Notes under the pieces: model-generated
Database searches by the model: none
What the model was told of the DNA's origin: nothing
What the model saw: the letters and a program-made list of their open reading frames with translations, nothing else
NCBI RefSeq assembly: GCF_018623035.1
Contig: NZ_CP076023.1
Location: forward strand, 3,410,001 to 3,474,000
Reading direction: 5' to 3'
Length of the DNA stretch: 64,000 nucleotides
From: Cellulomonas dongxiuzhuiae
Lineage (GTDB): Bacteria > Actinomycetota > Actinomycetes > Actinomycetales > Cellulomonadaceae
Translations under genes and position numbers: made by a program
Part shown: piece after piece, positions 60,116 to 64,000 of the stretch
How the letters are laid out: each line of letters opens with the position of its first letter
Numbering within the stretch: position 1 is the first letter of the stretch

Positions 60116-62380
60116 ATGACCGACTACGGGCACGAGCTGCGGTTCGGCACGTTCCTCACCCCGCAGAACGCCGACCCGCAGGCGTCGGTCGAGCTGGCGG
60201 TGCTCACCGAGGACGCCGGGCTCGACCTCGTGACGTTCCAGGACCACCCGTACCAGCCGTCGTTCCTCGACACGTGGACGCTGCTCTCCTACGTCGCCGC
60301 ACGGACCCGGCGCGTGCACCTGTCCGGCAACGTGCTCAACGTGCCGATGCGCCCGCCGGCCGTCCTCGCGCGGGCGGCCGCGAGCCTCGACCTGCTCTCC
60401 GGCGGGCGCGTCGAGCTGGGCCTGGGCGCGGGCGCCTTCTGGGACGCGATCGAGGCCATGGGCGTCCCGCGACTCACGCCCGGCGAGGCCGTCGACGCCC
60501 TCGACGAGGCGATCGACGTCATCCGCGCGCTGTGGGACACCGACGGGCGCGGCCCGCTGCGCGTCGACGGGGACCACCACCGGCTCGCGGGCGCCAAGCG
60601 CGGACCGGCCCCGGCGCACGACATCGGCATCTGGGTCGGCGCGTTGAAGCCGCGCATGCTGCGGCTCATCGGGCGCAAGGCCGACGGCTGGCTGCCGTCG
60701 CTGGCGTACCTCCAGCCCGGCGACCTGGGCCGCGGCAACGCGACCATCGACGAGTCCGCCGCCGGGGCCGGGCGCGACCCGCGCGAGATCCGCCGCCTGC
60801 TGAACATCGGCGGACGCTTCACGCCGGCGCCCGGCGGCGGCCTCGACGGCCCGCCCGAGCAGTGGGTCGACGCGCTCACCCGGTACGCGCTCGAGGACGG
60901 CATCGGCACGTTCGTCCTGGCCACGGACGACCCGGGGACGATCCGCACGTTCGCCGAGCAGGTCGCGCCCGCGGTGCGCGACGCGGTCGCGGCCGAGCGG
61001 GCGACGTCCGGCACCGCCGCCGGCCCGGTCCGCAGCGCGGCCGCGCTCGCGAAGCGCGCCGACGGCATCGCGTACGACACGGTCCCGGCCGACGTCACCG
61101 CCGTCGAGCCCGGCGACCGCGCGTACACGGCGCTGCGCTCGACGTACATGCGGCGCGGCGCGCCCGGCGTCGTCCTGCTCCCCCGCACGACGCCCCAGGT
61201 GGTCGACGCGCTCGGCTGGGCGCGCGAGCAGCACGGCCCGCTGGCCGTGCGCTCCGGCGGCCACGGCATCTCGGGCCGCTCGACGAACGACGGCGGCGTC
61301 CTGCTCGACGTCGGCGCGCTCGACGAGGTGACGGTCGTCGACGAGGCGACGCGACGCGTCCGGCTGGGCGCCGGCGCGACGTGGGGCAAGGTCGCCGCGA
61401 CGCTCGCACCGCGCGGGTGGGCGATCTCGTCCGGGGACTACGGCGGCGTGGGCGTCGGGGGCCTGGCGACCACGGGCGGCATCGGGCTGCTCGGGCGGTC
61501 GTACGGACTGACGATCGACCACGTCGTCGCGTACGAGGTGGTCACGGCCGACGGCACCGTGCACGTGGTGGACGCGCAGCGCGAGCCCGAGCTGTTCTGG
61601 GGGCTGCGCGGTGCGGGCGGCAACCTGGGCGTCGTCACCTGGGTCGAGATCGAGGCGGCCGAGGTGCCGGACGTCGTGTACGCGACCATGACGTTCGACG
61701 CGTCGGACCCCGTCCGGCTCGTCGAGCGCTGGAGCCGCACCGTGCGGGACGCGCCGCGGCAGCTCACGAGCTTCCTGCACCTGCAGGCCGGCGGCGGCGG
61801 GCGCCAGCCGCTCGCGCAGGCCATGACCGTGTGGGCCGACGACGACACGACGTCGGCGGTCACCGTGCTCGAGGAGCTGCTCGGTGCCGGGCCCGTGCTC
61901 GACCAGCGCGCGTCGCTGACGCCGTACTCGGGCGTCGTCGGGCCCGTCGCTAAGCACCACGACGGCGGTGCGCCGCCCGTCACCCGGTCCGGGCTGCTGC
62001 CGACCATGACGCCCGCCGCCGCGGCGGACCTCGGGGCGCTGCTCGGCTCGGGCGAGGCGGGGCTCATGCAGCTGCGCGCCACGGGCGGCGCGGGCAACGA
62101 CGTCGCGCCCGACGCCACGGCGTACGCGCACCGGCACCAGGAGCTCGTCGTCAGCGCCTTCGCGGGCCGCACGCGCCGCGCGGGACTCGACGACGCGTGG
62201 GACCGCCTCGCCCACCCGCACATGGACGGCCTCTACCTGTCCTTCGAGACCGACCCGCGCGCCGAGCGCCTGCTCGACGCGTTCCCGCCGCTCACGCTCG
62301 ACCGGCTGCGCGCGCTCAAGCGCACGTACGACCCCGACCACGTGTTCGACCAGAACTTCCCGATCGACCCGCGGGGGTAG
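60116..62380 (+). CDS. Luciferase-like monooxygenase fused to a berberine-bridge-type FAD oxidase
   Basis: 754-aa two-enzyme fusion. Residues 1 to about 290 form an LLM-class (F420 or FMN) TIM barrel: TEDAGLDLVTFQDHPYQ, ARAAASLDLLSGGRVELGLGAGAFWD. Residues from about 330 form a PCMH-type FAD oxidase with RSGGHGISGRSTNDGGVLLD (His for covalent FAD) and TTGGIGLLGRSYGLTIDHV; the second covalent Cys is absent. A C-terminal YDPDHVFDQN is the usual BBE end. The ATG has GGAGGAG upstream. It is controlled by the divergent MarR gene. Each domain could be independently active; substrates are unknown. Confidence 0.9.
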   Translation: MTDYGHELRFGTFLTPQNADPQASVELAVLTEDAGLDLVTFQDHPYQPSFLDTWTLLSYVAARTRRVHLSGNVLNVPMRPPAVLARAAASLDLLSGGRVELGLGAGAFWDAIEAMGVPRLTPGEAVDALDEAIDVIRALWDTDGRGPLRVDGDHHRLAGAKRGPAPAHDIGIWVGALKPRMLRLIGRKADGWLPSLAYLQPGDLGRGNATIDESAAGAGRDPREIRRLLNIGGRFTPAPGGGLDGPPEQWVDALTRYALEDGIGTFVLATDDPGTIRTFAEQVAPAVRDAVAAERATSGTAAGPVRSAAALAKRADGIAYDTVPADVTAVEPGDRAYTALRSTYMRRGAPGVVLLPRTTPQVVDALGWAREQHGPLAVRSGGHGISGRSTNDGGVLLDVGALDEVTVVDEATRRVRLGAGATWGKVAATLAPRGWAISSGDYGGVGVGGLATTGGIGLLGRSYGLTIDHVVAYEVVTADGTVHVVDAQREPELFWGLRGAGGNLGVVTWVEIEAAEVPDVVYATMTFDASDPVRLVERWSRTVRDAPRQLTSFLHLQAGGGGRQPLAQAMTVWADDDTTSAVTVLEELLGAGPVLDQRASLTPYSGVVGPVAKHHDGGAPPVTRSGLLPTMTPAAAADLGALLGSGEAGLMQLRATGGAGNDVAPDATAYAHRHQELVVSAFAGRTRRAGLDDAWDRLAHPHMDGLYLSFETDPRAERLLDAFPPLTLDRLRALKRTYDPDHVFDQNFPIDPRG

Positions 62381-62523
62381 GCGCGGCGAACTCACCGCCG
62401 GCTCGGGCCAAGAGACTCACGGCGCAGCCCCCGGGACTACACCGTTCGGTCGCCTGGACGGCTTCCCTGTGCAGCACGAACCACCGCCGATACCTAGCGC
62501 GAAGCGTCAGAAACCTGGCAATA

Positions 62524-62572
62524 TCCGATCAGCTCGGCCAAGCCACGGCCCGCGCGCTCACCACTGATCGGA
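62524..62572. repeat. 9-bp inverted repeat overlapping the ribosome site of the TIR gene
   Basis: TCCGATCAG at 62524-62532 and CTGATCGGA at 62564-62572. The right arm contains the GGA of the ribosome site before the GTG at 62580, so the hairpin could hide it. The 199 bp between the fusion gene and the TIR gene hold no other gene. Confidence 0.5.
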
Positions 62573-62579
62573 GTAAGCC

Positions 62580-64000
62580 GTGATTCGAGCCTTCTTCTCA
62601 TACTCGCACTCCGATGCGAAATTGGTCAACGCAGTGGCCGCGCAAGTAGGCCGACCATTCGTCTTGCTCGACACGAGGGCCTTCACGGGTGGCGACGAGT
62701 TGCTCGAGGGCATGGAGGACCTCGCCGCCGAGTCTAGCGTCTACGTGCTATTTGCTAGTCGTGACGCGCTCAAGTCGGCGTGGGTCTCCTTCGAGCAGAA
62801 CGAGGCGCATTATCACGTGGCAACGCGCCGCATAAAGCGGGTGATCGTAGTCCAACTTGACCAGTCCCGAGCTATCTCAGAGTTTCCCCTGTGGCTGCGT
62901 CGCAGCAAATTTGTAACAAGTTCGTCGCCGCGTCCAATAGCCAGGGCAATCCGGGCTGCAATAGATGAGCTCGTGCAGGAAGAGCAGCATCGAATCTTTG
63001 TTGGCCGCGCCCATGAGACCTCAAGCCTCCAGTCTGCGGTCGTGCCTATCGATCACGATGCATCGGTGCCGATTGTCGCCATCCGAGGACTCCCCGGCAT
63101 TGGCCGGCGGACGCTGCTGGAGCGCGTGGCGCGCGACTCGCTCTCTTTTGCGCGGATACTGACGCTGCGAATTGAGTCGGGCGACACCATAAACTCGATC
63201 GCCATTAAGTGTGCCGACCTAGTTGACGGATACGCGTCGGCCGCGGATGCCGTCGCTGCCGCAAGACGCTACGAGGAAATCAGCGCGGATGAAGCCCTTG
63301 CAGAAACCACACGACTGATCGAGAAGGCCGCAGGGCTTGGCGAGTTGGTGGTTCTATACGACGATGGAGGCCTTCTCGACAACTCTGGCCGCCCATCTCC
63401 GGCCGTGCACCAACTGCTATCCGCACTTGCGCTGCAACCAGACCTTACCGCCGCAATCATCACGAATAGACGCCCTCGCCTTGACTCGATATCTATCGCG
63501 CCTCCGCCGATCGTTGACGTGGCACCGCTAAGCACGCACGAAACACGCCAACTGATCGCTCTGCTGGCGCGCGATAAGAATGTTGATCTGCGAACTACCG
63601 ACGCTGCTCGCCTCGCGGACCAGGTTGCTGGATATCCGCCGGCCGCGACTGCCGCAGTCAGCATGGCCGCCACATATGGCCCGGCCATTGCAGGCGCATC
63701 TGTTTCATCACAGTATCAACCGCGACCTCTCCACCGATATCTGGCGCAGATTAAGTTGGAGCAGGACGAGGCTCGACTCCTCCGGTTTCTCGCTGCGAAC
63801 AGCCCACTGCCGATTAGCGTCCTTCTCGCTGTGACCGGACCGAGCGCCGAGCTCAACACCGCCCTAGCGAAATTGATCGACGCGTCACTGGTTTCCCCGG
63901 TCCGCGGGACCGACTGGTACGAGATCAGTGAGCCCGTAGTGGACTTCGTTAGTCGCGAGTACCCAGCACTCAGTATCGCGGAGTACAGAGCCGTGGCAGA
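62580..64000 (+). CDS. TIR-STAND (bacterial NLR-like) protein, 3' end outside window
   Basis: At least 473 aa, open to the right edge. The N-terminal TIR domain (about 1-125) starts IRAFFSYSHSDAK and has SAWVSFEQNE, with the candidate NAD-cleaving Glu 72. A linker containing IFVGRAHE leads to a STAND/NB-ARC ATPase: P-loop GLPGIGRRT (170-178, Arg where Lys is expected), Walker B ELVVLYDD (about 255-262), then a winged-helix-like segment (LASLVSPVRGTDWYEI type). Likely an anti-phage sensor whose C-terminal sensor repeats lie beyond the window. Codon use (ATA, AGA, CTA, GTA) and lower GC differ sharply from all other genes here, indicating transfer. The GTG start follows GGAG. Confidence 0.88.
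   Translation, partial: MIRAFFSYSHSDAKLVNAVAAQVGRPFVLLDTRAFTGGDELLEGMEDLAAESSVYVLFASRDALKSAWVSFEQNEAHYHVATRRIKRVIVVQLDQSRAISEFPLWLRRSKFVTSSSPRPIARAIRAAIDELVQEEQHRIFVGRAHETSSLQSAVVPIDHDASVPIVAIRGLPGIGRRTLLERVARDSLSFARILTLRIESGDTINSIAIKCADLVDGYASAADAVAAARRYEEISADEALAETTRLIEKAAGLGELVVLYDDGGLLDNSGRPSPAVHQLLSALALQPDLTAAIITNRRPRLDSISIAPPPIVDVAPLSTHETRQLIALLARDKNVDLRTTDAARLADQVAGYPPAATAAVSMAATYGPAIAGASVSSQYQPRPLHRYLAQIKLEQDEARLLRFLAANSPLPISVLLAVTGPSAELNTALAKLIDASLVSPVRGTDWYEISEPVVDFVSREYPALSIAEYRAVA

Noticed and set aside
60086..62395. Minus-strand frame opposite the luciferase/FAD-oxidase fusion
   Set aside because: Val/Arg/His-rich without motifs, whereas the plus strand carries two complete enzyme domains.
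63269..63834. Several short frames on both strands inside the TIR-STAND region
   Set aside because: They overlap the continuous 473-codon frame with TIR and P-loop motifs and have none of their own.

Overview
The window is chromosomal DNA of a very GC-rich actinobacterium, most likely a Cellulomonas or close relative. The evidence is the near-exclusive G/C third codon positions, GTG starts, ATGA/GTGA gene overlaps, WhiB, GlnR and DUF2516-type proteins, and above all a secreted GH48 exocellulase with a CBM2 domain beside an arabinan/arabinoxylan operon. A striking feature is the number of genes with a TANNNT -10 hexamer 6-7 nt before the start codon, which points to leaderless transcription.

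Left third (1-22 kb). A PknG-type kinase (cut by the window edge), PP2C phosphatase, von Willebrand A protein and FHA protein form one signalling operon, with zinc ribbons in three of the four. Then come a small kinase, RidA and F420/PPOX proteins, and a hydantoin/purine-type NCS1 transporter with a racemase under a divergent XRE-cupin regulator. Next are a thioesterase, a transporter remnant, a sirtuin, GrpB and a small hydrolase. A six-gene MoxR/DUF58/VWA/TPR (Bat-like) operon follows, then HAD, PIG-L and macrodomain genes.

Middle (22-42 kb). An empty interval of about 490 bp carries DnaA-box-like GTCCACA repeats. It is followed by dtd, asparaginase and DUF2516; FUSC, YgfZ and a nitrobindin-like gene; and a 35-aa membrane protein. 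Then come glnR, nhaA with a candidate nhaA-I (Li+) riboswitch leader, an alpha/beta hydrolase, nth, an RsiG-like protein, crp, a second RidA, DUF4177, whiB, a class A penicillin-binding protein, a metallophosphoesterase, tRNA-Pro(CGG), and a histidine kinase/response regulator/DUF4097 operon.

Right third (42-62 kb). A LacI-controlled operon (two sugar permeases, a binding lipoprotein, GH51 and GH43 arabinofuranosidases) lies beside the GH48-CBM2 cellulase, which has a CelR/CebR-like operator upstream. A GntR-controlled operon holds two ABC ATPases and paralogous membrane proteins. It is followed by an XRE regulator, an SDR, a MarR regulator and a luciferase-like/FAD-oxidase fusion.

Right edge (62.4-64 kb). 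Base composition and codon use change abruptly: A/T-ending codons including ATA and AGA appear. A TIR-STAND (bacterial NLR-like) gene begins and runs off the window. It is the best candidate for a horizontally acquired anti-phage defence system, with an unusual Arg in place of the P-loop Lys.
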